The notes beneath the pieces are model-generated. The model worked only from the letters and a program-made list of their open reading frames with translations, did not search any database and was not told the DNA's origin. This document shows, in pieces, positions 41,060 through 48,390 of a stretch of 61,909 nucleotides of DNA. Both the position numbers and the translations under genes were made by a program. Position 1 is the first letter of the stretch, and each line of letters starts with the position of its first letter. The stretch covers positions 44,675 through 106,583 of the forward strand of contig NZ_JAIQYY010000015.1 of the NCBI RefSeq assembly GCF_020181035.1, written 5' to 3'. The stretch is from Streptomyces sp. CoH27 (GTDB lineage: Bacteria > Actinomycetota > Actinomycetes > Streptomycetales > Streptomycetaceae).

Positions 41060-41704
41060 CTACGACGTCGCCTTGCGCGCGGTGGTCTTCTTCGCCGTGG
41101 TCTTGCGAGCCGTCGACTTCTTGGCCGGCGCCTTCTTCGCGGTGACCTTCTTGGCCGGGGCCTTCTTGGCCGTCGCCTTCTTCGCCGCGGTGGTCTTCGC
41201 CGCGGTGGTCTTGGCGGCCGCCGTGGTCTTCTTGGCGGGCGCCTTCTTCGCCACGGCCTTCTTGACGGCGGCCTTCTTCGCCGGCGCCGCCTTCTTCGCC
41301 GTGGTCTTCTTCGCGGCCGCCTTGGTGACCTTCTTCGCGGCGGCCTTCTTGACCGTCGCCGCGGCGCCACCGGTCAGGCTGCCCTTGGGCGCCTTCTTGA
41401 CGGCGACCTCGCCACCGCGCGGGAGCTTCTTCGTACCGCTCACCAGGTCCTTGAAGCCCTGGCCCGCGCGGAAGCGCGGCACGGAGGTCTTCTTGACCCG
41501 AACCCGCTCGCCCGTCTGAGGGTTACGGGCGTAACGGGCGGGGCGGTCCACCTTCTCGAAGGACCCGAAGCCGGTGACCGAGACCCGGTCGCCCGCGACG
41601 GTCGCGCGGACGATGGCGTCCAGGACCGCGTCGACAGCATCGGCCGCTTGCTGGCGGCCGCCCATCTTGTCGGCAATCGCTTCTACGAGCTGCGCCTTGT
41701 TCAC
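41060..41704 (-). CDS. hupS: HU-family nucleoid protein with lysine-rich tail (HupS type)
   Basis: Nucleoid-associated protein of 214 residues. N-terminal HU domain (1-95): MNKAQLVEAIADKMGGRQQAADAVDAVLDAIV, GSFEKVDRPARYARNPQTGERV with the DNA-intercalating arm, PRFRAGQGFKDLVSG. The C-terminal half (about 100-214) is an Ala/Lys/Thr/Pro tail resembling histone H1, as in the sporulation-linked HupS. GTG 41704 has GGGGA five bases upstream. Monocistronic. Confidence 0.95.
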   Translation of the reverse strand: MNKAQLVEAIADKMGGRQQAADAVDAVLDAIVRATVAGDRVSVTGFGSFEKVDRPARYARNPQTGERVRVKKTSVPRFRAGQGFKDLVSGTKKLPRGGEVAVKKAPKGSLTGGAAATVKKAAAKKVTKAAAKKTTAKKAAPAKKAAVKKAVAKKAPAKKTTAAAKTTAAKTTAAKKATAKKAPAKKVTAKKAPAKKSTARKTTAKKTTARKATS

Positions 41705-41840
41705 GTCTTCCCCTTCGGAGACATCGCCAGAACGAAAGTGTTCAAGCTTTTTCGCACGTTAGGCAGATATATACCGCAAATCAAACACGAAACGGGCTTA
41801 TCACCCTTGTGCCGCAACGGACTCGGCGATCTCGGTCTGT

Positions 41841-42092
41841 TCAGCGGTCCTCTTCGGGGATCCGACCCTCGTCTTCGGGGATCCGACCCTCGTCGAGGTC
41901 CGCGTTGAACCGTTCGAGCCGCCTCGCCGCAGCGGCGAGATCGTGCTTGGCCGCGGCCGTAATGACCAGCAGCTTCCGGGTCAGCGCCATCCGTACGCCC
42001 TCCGGGACTTGCAGTGCGCGCACTCTTGCGTGCGCTTCCTTGAGCTGGTTCGCGACCGCCGTATAGAGCTGGAGTTGGCCGTCGTGTCCCAT
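41841..42092 (-). CDS. Small conserved helical protein, function unknown
   Basis: An 83-residue protein: MGHDGQLQLYTAVANQLKEAH, ARVRALQVPEGVRMALTRKL, then LVITAAAKHDLAAAARRLERFN and an acidic tail with a duplicated heptapeptide (EGRIPED, EGRIPEE). Mostly helical, no signal peptide. ATG 42092 has no ribosome site in front; it may be leaderless or poorly translated. Codon use and helical pattern support a real gene. Confidence 0.75.
   Translation of the reverse strand: MGHDGQLQLYTAVANQLKEAHARVRALQVPEGVRMALTRKLLVITAAAKHDLAAAARRLERFNADLDEGRIPEDEGRIPEEDR
41851..41892. repeat. Tandem 21-bp duplication in the 83-residue gene
   Basis: Two identical copies of tcttcggggatccgaccctcg, in frame, giving the duplicated C-terminal heptapeptide. 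Exact identity points to recent slippage. Confidence 0.9.
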
Positions 42093-42277
42093 GCACAGAT
42101 TGTGCCATCTGGGGCGAGTTGTCGCCTGCGCAGGGTGCAACTGCCGCCTCAAATGGCCTTACAGGCACTTGCGGAGGCCGCGATCATTGCACTCACCTAC
42201 CCCCTCAACGCCCTGTCTAACGTGGGAAGTTGAGCGGAGCGTAAGAATCCCGCAGGTCCGTACGGGTCCAGACATGG

Positions 42278-42310
42278 CTGTACCCCCAATCGTGGCGATC
42301 GGGGGTACAG
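42278..42310 (-). terminator. leuCD terminator
   Basis: Arms 42278-42292 and 42296-42310 pair over 15 bases with one mismatch and a three-base loop, 50 bases after the leuD stop. Confidence 0.75.
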
Positions 42311-42338
42311 ACGGGGTGGCGCGGTGGCCGAAATCAGC

Positions 42339-42371
42339 CCTGGAGATCAGGCCTGGAGATCAGACCTGGAG
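42339..42371. repeat. 13-bp tandem repeats at the leuD 3' end
   Basis: cctggagatcagg, cctggagatcaga and a partial cctggag. The leuD stop codon lies in the second unit, so the repeat has copied the gene's own terminus outward. Confidence 0.75.
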
Positions 42372-42953
42372 CGTCCGCGGCTTGTAGGACGGCCGCTTGG
42401 CCTCGTACGCGGCGATGTCGGCCTCGTTCTGGAGGGTGATGGAGATGTCGTCCAGGCCGTTCAGCAGCCGCCAGCGGGAGTTCTCGTCCAGCTCGAAGGA
42501 GGCGGTGATGCCCTCCGCACGAACCTCACGAGCCTCAAGGTCCACAGTGATCTCAGCAGTGGGGTCCGCTTCCGTGAGCTCCCACAGCGCGTCCACGATC
42601 TTCTGGTCCAGAACCACCGTGAGCAGGCCGTTCTTCAGCGAGTTACCCCGGAAGATGTCCGCGAAGCGGGCGGAGATCACGGCCTTGAAGCCGTAGTTCT
42701 GCAGCGCCCAGACGGCGTGCTCACGGGAGGAACCGGTGCCGAAGTCGGGACCGGCGACCAGGACGGTCGCGCCCTGCCGCTCGGGGCGGTTGAGGACGAA
42801 CTCGGGGTCCTTGCGCCAGGCCTCGAACAGCCCGTCCTCGAACCCGTCCCGGGTCACCTTCTTGAGCCAGTGAGCAGGGATGATCTGGTCGGTGTCGACG
42901 TTGCTGCGGCGCAGCGGGACGGCCCGGCCGGTGTGCGTGGTGAAGGCTTCCAT
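42360..42953 (-). CDS. leuD: 3-isopropylmalate dehydratase small subunit
   Basis: Swivel-domain subunit of isopropylmalate isomerase in leucine synthesis; 197 residues. Motifs: TGRAVPLRRSNVDTDQIIPAHWLK, VLVAGPDFGTGSSREHAVWAL, GFKAVISARFADIFRGNSLKNGLL. Follows leuC by six bases. ATG 42953; ribosome site weak, consistent with translational coupling to leuC. Confidence 0.96.
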   Translation of the reverse strand: MEAFTTHTGRAVPLRRSNVDTDQIIPAHWLKKVTRDGFEDGLFEAWRKDPEFVLNRPERQGATVLVAGPDFGTGSSREHAVWALQNYGFKAVISARFADIFRGNSLKNGLLTVVLDQKIVDALWELTEADPTAEITVDLEAREVRAEGITASFELDENSRWRLLNGLDDISITLQNEADIAAYEAKRPSYKPRTLQV

Positions 42954-42959
42954 GGCTGA

Positions 42960-44387
42960 TCAGACTCCAGCGGGCGCGGCGGTTGCGTCGGTCAGGTCGG
43001 CGGGCGAGGCCAGGTGGCCCAGGACGGCGGTGGCGGCCGCGACCTGCGGCGACACCAGGTGGGTACGGCCGCCCTTGCCCTGCCGGCCCTCGAAGTTGCG
43101 GTTGGAGGTGGAGGCGGAGCGCTCACCCGGGGCCAGCTGGTCCGGGTTCATGCCGAGGCACATCGAGCAGCCCGCGTGCCGCCATTCGGCGCCGGCCTCC
43201 TTGAAGACCACGTCCAGGCCCTCGGAGACGGCCTGCAGACCGACCCGCGCGGAGCCGGGGACGACCAGCATCCGTACGCCGTCGGCGACTTTGCGGTCCT
43301 TCAGCAGCTCGGCGGCGGCGCGCAGGTCCTCGATGCGGCCGTTGGTGCACGAGCCTACGAAGACGGTGTCCACCTTGATGGAACGCAGCGGCTGGCCGGC
43401 CTCCAACCCCATGTATTCCAGGGCCTTTTCGGCGGCGAGGCGCTCCGAAGCGTCTTCGTACGAAGCCGGGTCGGGGACGGCCGCCGAAAGCGGCGCGCCC
43501 TGGCCGGGGTTGGTGCCCCAGGTGACGAACGGGGAGAGCGACGCGGCGTCGATGTGGACCTCGGCGTCGAAGACCGCGTCCTCGTCCGTCCGCAGGGTCT
43601 TCCAGTACTCCACCGCGGCGTCCCAGTCGGCGCCCTCGGGGGCGTGCGGGCGGCCCTTGAGGTACGCGAAGGTGGTCTCGTCGGGGGCGATCATGCCCGC
43701 GCGGGCGCCGGCCTCGATCGACATGTTGCAGATGGTCATCCGGGCCTCCATCGAGAGCTTCTCGATGGCGGAGCCGCGGTACTCCAGGATGTAGCCCTGG
43801 CCGCCACCCGTGCCGATCTTGGCGATGATCGCCAGGATCAGGTCCTTGGCGGTGACGCCCTCGGGCAGCTCGCCGTCGACCGTGATGGCCATGGTCTTCG
43901 GGCGGGCCAGGGGCAGCGTCTGGGTGGCCAGCACGTGCTCGACCTGCGAGGTGCCGATGCCGAACGCCAGCGCGCCGAAGGCACCGTGCGTGGAGGTGTG
44001 GGAGTCGCCGCAGACGACGGTCGTGCCCGGCTGGGTCAGTCCGAGCTGCGGACCGACCACGTGCACCACGCCCTGCTCGACGTCACCGAGCGGGTGCAGC
44101 CGGACGCCGAACTCGGCGCAGTTCTTGCGCAGCGTCTCCAGCTGGGCCCGGGAGACCGGGTCCGCGATGGGCTTGTCGATGTCGAGGGTCGGGGTGTTGT
44201 GGTCCTCGGTCGCGATGGTGAGGTCGAGCCGGCGCACCTGCCGACCGCTCTTGCGCAGCCCGTCGAAGGCCTGCGGGCTGGTCACCTCGTGCAGCAGGTG
44301 CAGATCGATGAAGAGGAGGTCGGGCTCGCCCTCGGCGCGCCGGACGACATGGTCGTCCCAGACCTTCTCCGCGAGTGTCCTACCCAT
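42960..44387 (-). CDS. leuC: 3-isopropylmalate dehydratase large subunit
   Basis: [4Fe-4S] aconitase-superfamily enzyme, 475 residues, isomerising 2- to 3-isopropylmalate with LeuD. Visible: IDLHLLHEVTSPQAF, VVCGDSHTSTHGAFGALAFGIG, FVGSCTNGRIEDLRAAAELL (first cluster Cys) and AGCSMCLGMNPDQLAPGERSASTSNRNFEGRQG (remaining cluster Cys and substrate Arg/Ser). ATG 44387 has GGAGGG upstream. Divergent from ndgR; leuCD is a known target of this IclR-type regulator in Streptomyces. Confidence 0.97.
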   Translation of the reverse strand: MGRTLAEKVWDDHVVRRAEGEPDLLFIDLHLLHEVTSPQAFDGLRKSGRQVRRLDLTIATEDHNTPTLDIDKPIADPVSRAQLETLRKNCAEFGVRLHPLGDVEQGVVHVVGPQLGLTQPGTTVVCGDSHTSTHGAFGALAFGIGTSQVEHVLATQTLPLARPKTMAITVDGELPEGVTAKDLILAIIAKIGTGGGQGYILEYRGSAIEKLSMEARMTICNMSIEAGARAGMIAPDETTFAYLKGRPHAPEGADWDAAVEYWKTLRTDEDAVFDAEVHIDAASLSPFVTWGTNPGQGAPLSAAVPDPASYEDASERLAAEKALEYMGLEAGQPLRSIKVDTVFVGSCTNGRIEDLRAAAELLKDRKVADGVRMLVVPGSARVGLQAVSEGLDVVFKEAGAEWRHAGCSMCLGMNPDQLAPGERSASTSNRNFEGRQGKGGRTHLVSPQVAAATAVLGHLASPADLTDATAAPAGV

Positions 44388-44553
44388 CGCTTTCCCTCCG
44401 GCCGGCAAACGTCCGCCGGCCCAACTAGAGATCTTGAGGAGGAGACGCCCGCGCCCCAGGTGTCGTGATTCCGGGCGTCCGCCACCGGGCCCGTTGGTCC
44501 GCGGGCCGCTGTGTGATTCCAGGGTGGCGCGTTCCACGGAAAATTGAACTTGC

Positions 44554-44570
44554 GTTTCACAGAGTGAGAC
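44554..44570. promoter_or_regulatory. Candidate IclR/NdgR operator in the leuC-ndgR intergenic region
   Basis: gtttcac-aga-gtgagac, a near-perfect dyad (one mismatch) 14 bases before the ndgR ATG. IclR-family sites are palindromes of about 15 bases. A second small dyad (ttccacggaa, 44532-44541) lies just upstream. Inference. Confidence 0.45.
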
Positions 44571-44584
44571 GTGAGTATCGTTGC

Positions 44585-45301
44585 ATGGACAACAGTAGCG
44601 GCGTCGGCGTTCTGGACAAGGCGGCCCTCGTCCTGAGCGCTCTGGAGTCCGGTCCGGCCACCCTCGCGGGTCTGGTCGGGGCCACCGGACTGGCACGACC
44701 CACGGCTCACCGCCTGGCCGTGGCCTTGGAACACCACCGCATGGTGGCACGCGACATGCAGGGCCGTTTCATTCTCGGCCCGCGCCTCGCGGAGCTTGCG
44801 GCGGCGGCCGGCGAGGACCGCCTTCTCGCCACGGCAGGCCCGGTGCTCACCCACCTCCGCGACGTCACCGGCGAGAGCGCGCAGCTCTACCGACGCCAGG
44901 GTGACATGCGTATCTGTGTGGCCGCGGCGGAACGCCTGTCCGGCCTGCGGGACACCGTCCCGGTGGGCTCCACGCTCACGATGAAGGCCGGCTCCTCCGC
45001 GCAGATCCTCATGGCCTGGGAGGAGCCCGAGCGTCTGCACCGGGGCCTGCAGGGCGCCCGCTTCACGGCGACGGCCCTGTCGGGCGTACGGCGCCGCGGC
45101 TGGGCCCAGTCCATCGGCGAGCGCGAGCCGGGCGTGGCGTCCGTCTCCGCGCCCGTACGCGGCCCCTCCAACCGCGTCGTGGCCGCCGTCTCCGTCTCGG
45201 GCCCCATCGAGCGCCTGACCCGCCACCCGGGCCGTATGCACGCCCAGGCCGTCATCGACGCGGCAGCGCGCCTGTCGGAGGCCCTGCGCCGCTCGGGCTG
45301 A
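44585..45301 (+). CDS. ndgR: IclR-family regulator NdgR
   Basis: A 238-residue regulator of amino-acid metabolism and antibiotic production in Streptomyces, binding upstream of leuCD. N-terminal winged helix: VLDKAALVLSALESGPATLAGLVGATGLARPTAHRLAVALEHHRMVARD; C-terminal IclR effector domain: LRDVTGESAQLYRRQGDMRICVAAAE, VPVGSTLTMKAGSSAQILMAW, GVASVSAPVRGPSNRVVAAVSVSGPIERL. ATG 44585 lacks a clear ribosome site. The divergent layout with leuC and the operator between suggest autoregulation as well as leuCD control. Confidence 0.92.
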   Translation: MDNSSGVGVLDKAALVLSALESGPATLAGLVGATGLARPTAHRLAVALEHHRMVARDMQGRFILGPRLAELAAAAGEDRLLATAGPVLTHLRDVTGESAQLYRRQGDMRICVAAAERLSGLRDTVPVGSTLTMKAGSSAQILMAWEEPERLHRGLQGARFTATALSGVRRRGWAQSIGEREPGVASVSAPVRGPSNRVVAAVSVSGPIERLTRHPGRMHAQAVIDAAARLSEALRRSG

Positions 45302-45329
45302 GCCCCGCTCTTCGCGCTTCGGGAAACAC

Positions 45330-45369
45330 CGAGGAGGGCCTGCCTCAACGCCGCGGCAGGCCCTCCTCG
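45330..45369. terminator. Bidirectional terminator ndgR / DUF4188 gene
   Basis: Perfect 15-base arms (45330-45344, 45355-45369) with a ten-base loop between convergent genes. Confidence 0.9.
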
Positions 45370-45385
45370 CTCCCCCGTCCCCCCG

Positions 45386-45895
45386 TCAGCCGGTCTTCTC
45401 GGCCACCGGCGCCTGTCCCGACCGGTGGGCGAACCGGTCCTTCGCGTACCGGCCCCGCTTCTCCAGCGGGATCTGCCCGTGCGCGGCGGCCAGCCCGAAC
45501 GCGGGCATGTCGCCGTAGATCGCCTCGTACGACCCCTCCGGCACGACGTACGCCTCGTGCCAGATCCCGACCTGCCCGCGCAGCTTGCCGCTGCGCTCCT
45601 TGCGGTTGAGCGCGGCCCACGCCTTGTGGTGGAACGCGTCCGGCGCGGTTGCGTAGGCGTACAGCTTCGCCTTGGACTCCCAGTACTGCACGATGTAGTA
45701 CGTCCGCGGCGACGCCGTCAGCATGACCTTCGCCCGCAGCCCTCGCGCGGGGTCCTTCTCCAGCTCTCGGAGCATCCGCAGCATCGCGAGCATCACGGGC
45801 AGCCACAGGTGTACGGCCCAGAACCGGTTGATGCGCATGCCGATCAGCAGGACGACGACGTCGCCCTTCGCATCAGCGGTCGTACGGGTGACCAT
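45386..45895 (-). CDS. DUF4188-family protein
   Basis: A 169-residue protein of the DUF4188 group, distantly related to ferredoxin-fold haem or monooxygenase-like proteins. Features: VVLLIGMRINRFWAVHLWLPVMLAMLRMLREL, SPRTYYIVQYWESKAKLYAYATAPDAFHHKAWAALN, VGIWHEAYVVPEGSYEAIYGDMPAFGLA. These are the characteristic conserved blocks of the family. Catalytic activity not established. ATG 45895 has GGGGGA seven bases upstream. Divergent from a MerR-type regulator with a strong dyad between them, so likely its target. Confidence 0.85.
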   Translation of the reverse strand: MVTRTTADAKGDVVVLLIGMRINRFWAVHLWLPVMLAMLRMLRELEKDPARGLRAKVMLTASPRTYYIVQYWESKAKLYAYATAPDAFHHKAWAALNRKERSGKLRGQVGIWHEAYVVPEGSYEAIYGDMPAFGLAAAHGQIPLEKRGRYAKDRFAHRSGQAPVAEKTG

Positions 45896-45924
45896 GCCCA
45901 CTTCCCCCTTGTTGGTGAGCGGCG

Positions 45925-45950
45925 CTATCCAACTAGCGATGCTTGGATAG
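45925..45950. promoter_or_regulatory. Candidate MerR-family operator
   Basis: ctatccaa, ten bases, ttggatag: perfect eight-base arms (eleven with one mismatch). A third half-site, ttatccaag, follows at 45957-45965 next to the regulator's start. The dyad lies in the divergent promoter region. Confidence 0.65.
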
Positions 45951-45978
45951 TGCCGTTATCCAAGAAGGAGCGCAAGAC

Positions 45979-46623
45979 ATGCGGCTCGCCGAACTGAGCA
46001 GACGCAGCGGTGTGTCCACCGCGACGATCAAGTACTACCTGCGCGAAGGCCTGTTGCCGCCGGGCCGCCAGATCAACCCCACGACGGCGGAGTACGACGA
46101 CGGGCATCTGCGCCGGCTGCGGCTGGTGCGCGCGATGATCCAGGTCGGCGGGCTCCCCGTGGCCACGGTCCGGGAGGTGCTGCGCAACGTCGACGACGAG
46201 TCCCTGGGCCGCACGATCCGGCTGGGCGCGGCCCTGTGGGCGCTGCCGCAGGTGCCGGAGCCGGACGAGGACGACGCGTTCGTGCAGGCGGCGCACCGCG
46301 AGGTGGACGACTTGCTGGACCGGTTGGGCTGGTCGAACGCAAAACTGCTGACGACGATCTCCCCCGCGTACCGCTCCCTGGTGGTGGCGGTGGCCGCGTT
46401 CCGCCGGCTCGGTTACGACTGGGGGCACGAACTGCTCGCGTCCTACGCCAAGTTGATGCACGAGGTGGCCAAACTCGACCTGGACTTCGTCGAGACGCAT
46501 CCCTCGGAGGCGGAGAAGGTGGAGACGGCGGTGCTCGGCTCGGTGCTGACCGAGCCGATGCTGCAGGCCCTGCGCCGACTGGCCCAGGAGGAGGAGTCGG
46601 CGCGCCGCTACGGTTTCGAGTAG
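45979..46623 (+). CDS. MerR-family transcriptional regulator
   Basis: A 214-residue regulator. N-terminal MerR helix-turn-helix and wing: MRLAELSRRSGVSTATIKYYLREGLLPPG, then EYDDGHLRRLRLVRAMIQVGGLPVATVREVL. The C-terminal part is a helical domain without metal-binding Cys, so a small organic ligand is likelier. ATG 45979 has AAGGAG eight bases upstream; an upstream in-frame GTG-like extension would include the operator and is rejected. Divergent from the DUF4188 gene. Confidence 0.9.
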   Translation: MRLAELSRRSGVSTATIKYYLREGLLPPGRQINPTTAEYDDGHLRRLRLVRAMIQVGGLPVATVREVLRNVDDESLGRTIRLGAALWALPQVPEPDEDDAFVQAAHREVDDLLDRLGWSNAKLLTTISPAYRSLVVAVAAFRRLGYDWGHELLASYAKLMHEVAKLDLDFVETHPSEAEKVETAVLGSVLTEPMLQALRRLAQEEESARRYGFE

Positions 46624-46638
46624 CGCCCGGGTACGACG

Positions 46639-46666
46639 AAGGCCCCCCACCGAAGTGGAGGGCCTT
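46639..46666. terminator. Terminator of the tRNA cluster and of the MerR gene
   Basis: Twelve-base stem (46639-46650, 46655-46666) with one mismatch. The loop is UUCG when read on the minus strand, seven bases past the last tRNA. Confidence 0.8.
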
Positions 46667-46673
46667 CCCTGTG

Positions 46674-46746
46674 TACCCCCGACCGGATTCGAACCGGCGC
46701 TACCGCCTTGAGAGGGCGGCGTGCTAGGCCGCTACACAACGGGGGC
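46674..46746 (-). tRNA. tRNA-Glu (CTC)
   Basis: 73 nucleotides. Cloverleaf readable: seven-base acceptor stem, D-arm, anticodon loop CTCTCAA in stem ccgcc/ggcgg, T-loop ggttcgaatcc. No encoded CCA. Last gene of a five-tRNA minus-strand cluster. Identical to the copy at 46868. Confidence 0.95.
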
Positions 46747-46774
46747 GTGGATCCTGCGTTTCCGCAGGTCCGAG

Positions 46775-46846
46775 CTGGTCTACCTGGACTCGAACCAAGA
46801 CTAACTGAACCAGAATCAGTCGTGCTGCCAATTACACCATAGACCA
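46775..46846 (-). tRNA. tRNA-Gln (CTG)
   Basis: 72 nucleotides. Acceptor tggtcta/tagacca, anticodon loop TTCTGGT (CTG), T-arm ggttcgagtcc, discriminator G. Differs from the copy at 47064 by a paired change in the acceptor stem. Confidence 0.95.
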
Positions 46847-46867
46847 ATGATGGTTTAGACCAGTCAG

Positions 46868-46940
46868 TACCCCCGACCGGATTCGAACCGGCGCTACCGC
46901 CTTGAGAGGGCGGCGTGCTAGGCCGCTACACAACGGGGGC
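46868..46940 (-). tRNA. tRNA-Glu (CTC)
   Basis: 73 nucleotides, same sequence as the tRNA-Glu at 46674. Third gene of the cluster in transcription order. Confidence 0.95.
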
Positions 46941-46969
46941 CCTAGCGATCCCGACAAGATCAGGATCAG

Positions 46970-47042
46970 TACCCCCGACCGGATTCGAACCGGCGCTACT
47001 GCCTTGAGAGGGCAGCGTGCTAGGCCGCTACACAACGGGGGC
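46970..47042 (-). tRNA. tRNA-Glu (CTC), anticodon-stem variant
   Basis: 73 nucleotides. Anticodon stem is ctgcc/ggcag where the other two copies have ccgcc/ggcgg: two changes that keep the pair. Otherwise identical. Second gene of the cluster. Confidence 0.95.
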
Positions 47043-47063
47043 TTTGCAGATAAGCTCTGCGAG

Positions 47064-47135
47064 CTGGCCTACCTGGACTCGAACCAAGACTAACTGAACC
47101 AGAATCAGTCGTGCTGCCAATTACACCATAGGCCA
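47064..47135 (-). tRNA. tRNA-Gln (CTG), acceptor-stem variant
   Basis: 72 nucleotides. Acceptor tggccta/taggcca in place of tggtcta/tagacca: a compensated change. First gene of the cluster, with about 90 bases to the HAD gene stop for its promoter. Confidence 0.95.
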
Positions 47136-47225
47136 CTGGAACTCAAGCCCCTGCGGGGTCCTCGTTCTAGCTTGCTCCTCGGGGCTCCGGCCTTTCGGCC
47201 CGCTCCCCTCGGCGCAGGAAGAACA

Positions 47226-47966
47226 TTACCTGAAGGTGGACGGGGCTCCAAAACGGGTATCCGCACGGACGAGCGCGGGGAGTTCGGCGAGGGTCGAGAT
47301 CCGGTGCACCACGCCCTCCGCGGCGAGCTCCCGCGCGGCCTGGTCACCGGCCGTCCCGCGGTCGATCCACACGGACAGCAGCCCGGCCTCGGCGGCGCCG
47401 CGTCCGTCGATCTCCGGGTGGTCGCCGACGTACGCCACCTCGTGCGCAGGCAGTCCGAGGGCCTCGCAGGCCGCCCGGAAGGCCCCGGCCGCCGGCTTGG
47501 AGACGCCCAGCTCGGCGGCGCACAGGACGGCCTCGAAGCGGTCGAGGATGCCGAGGGTGCGCAGCTTGTGCTCCTGGACCGTGAGGCTGGAGTTGGACAG
47601 CACCGCGTGCCGGTGGCCGCCGAGGCCGTCCAGGGTGGGCACAACGTCCGGGAACAGCCGCCAGGCGGCCTCGTAGTGGTGCAGGTAGCGCTCGAACCAG
47701 GCGTCCGCCTCCGCGTCGGCGAGTGGCTCGCCCAGGAAGTAGCGGACGCGGTCGCGCCGCTGGCCCTCGAAGGTGTTCTCGCCGGCCGCGAAGCGCGCCC
47801 ACTCCCGGTCGGTGCACTCCCGCCACCACTGAAGGGCCTCGTCGGGCCCGCCGTACCAGGCCAGCAGCCCCTCGGCTTCGAGGTAGGCGGCCATGCCCTC
47901 CCGGTCGGCCGTCGTGTAGTCGAACAGGGTGTCGTCCACGTCCCAGACCACTGCACTGATCGTCAT
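47226..47966 (-). CDS. HAD-superfamily hydrolase
   Basis: A 246-residue haloacid-dehalogenase-type phosphatase. Motif I VVWDVDDTLFDYT (nucleophile and general acid Asp), a helical cap (about 15-110), motif II HAVLSNSSLTVQEHKL, motif III Lys in ELGVSKPAAGAF, motif IV YVGDHPEIDGRGAAEAGL. Substrate unknown; the cap size fits C1-type phosphoglycolate/nucleotide phosphatases. ATG 47966 chosen; the longer upstream frame is not supported. Lies just upstream of the tRNA cluster on the same strand. Confidence 0.9.
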   Translation of the reverse strand: MTISAVVWDVDDTLFDYTTADREGMAAYLEAEGLLAWYGGPDEALQWWRECTDREWARFAAGENTFEGQRRDRVRYFLGEPLADAEADAWFERYLHHYEAAWRLFPDVVPTLDGLGGHRHAVLSNSSLTVQEHKLRTLGILDRFEAVLCAAELGVSKPAAGAFRAACEALGLPAHEVAYVGDHPEIDGRGAAEAGLLSVWIDRGTAGDQAARELAAEGVVHRISTLAELPALVRADTRFGAPSTFR

Positions 47967-48047
47967 GGTCCGACCGTAACGCCGGGGCGGGGCGGGTGTG
48001 ACGGTTTCCGGCCGTGCCGGGGCGGGCGGATGCCGTAGCTTGGGGCC

Positions 48048-48332
48048 ATGCACGAGTACCGCGTCCAGTTCACCGTCGAGGCCCGCGAGGCGTACGACTC
48101 GCTGCCCGGCTCACGCCAGGCTCAGCTGGACAGGGCCCTGCGGATACTGGCCCGCGATCCGTTCCGGAAGAACTCGACCGCTCCGCTCGGCCCGGACGAG
48201 CATCTGCGCAAGGCGTATGTGGCCCCCGGCGTGATGCTGGAGTACATGGTGGCCGGGGCGATCATGGTCATCGTCGTGCTGGAGATCTTCGACGAGAACC
48301 ACTACCTGATCGACGAAGCCGACGCGCAGTGA
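48048..48332 (+). CDS. ParE/RelE-like toxin-fold protein without visible antitoxin
   Basis: A 94-residue protein with the RelE/ParE pattern: YRVQFTVEAREAYDSLPG, RQAQLDRALRILARDPF, then LRKAYVAPGVMLEYMVAGAIMVIVVLEIFDE, the small antiparallel sheet of the fold. No antitoxin-like gene precedes or follows within 80 bases on the same strand; the neighbours are a HAD phosphatase (divergent) and gltX (convergent). Whether it is toxic cannot be told; catalytic residues are not conserved enough in ParE-like proteins to judge. ATG 48048 has a G-rich stretch (TTGGGG) upstream. Confidence 0.75.
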   Translation: MHEYRVQFTVEAREAYDSLPGSRQAQLDRALRILARDPFRKNSTAPLGPDEHLRKAYVAPGVMLEYMVAGAIMVIVVLEIFDENHYLIDEADAQ

Positions 48333-48384
48333 CCGACGCGAAGGGGCGGCAACCGGAGTTCCGGTTGCCGCCCCTTCGCGTCGG
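48333..48384. terminator. 24-bp perfect hairpin between parE-like gene and gltX
   Basis: Arms 48333-48356 and 48361-48384 pair perfectly over 24 bases with a four-base loop (agtt). It begins directly after the parE-like stop and ends six bases before the gltX stop. Bidirectional terminator. Confidence 0.95.
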
Positions 48385-48390
48385 GCTCGA

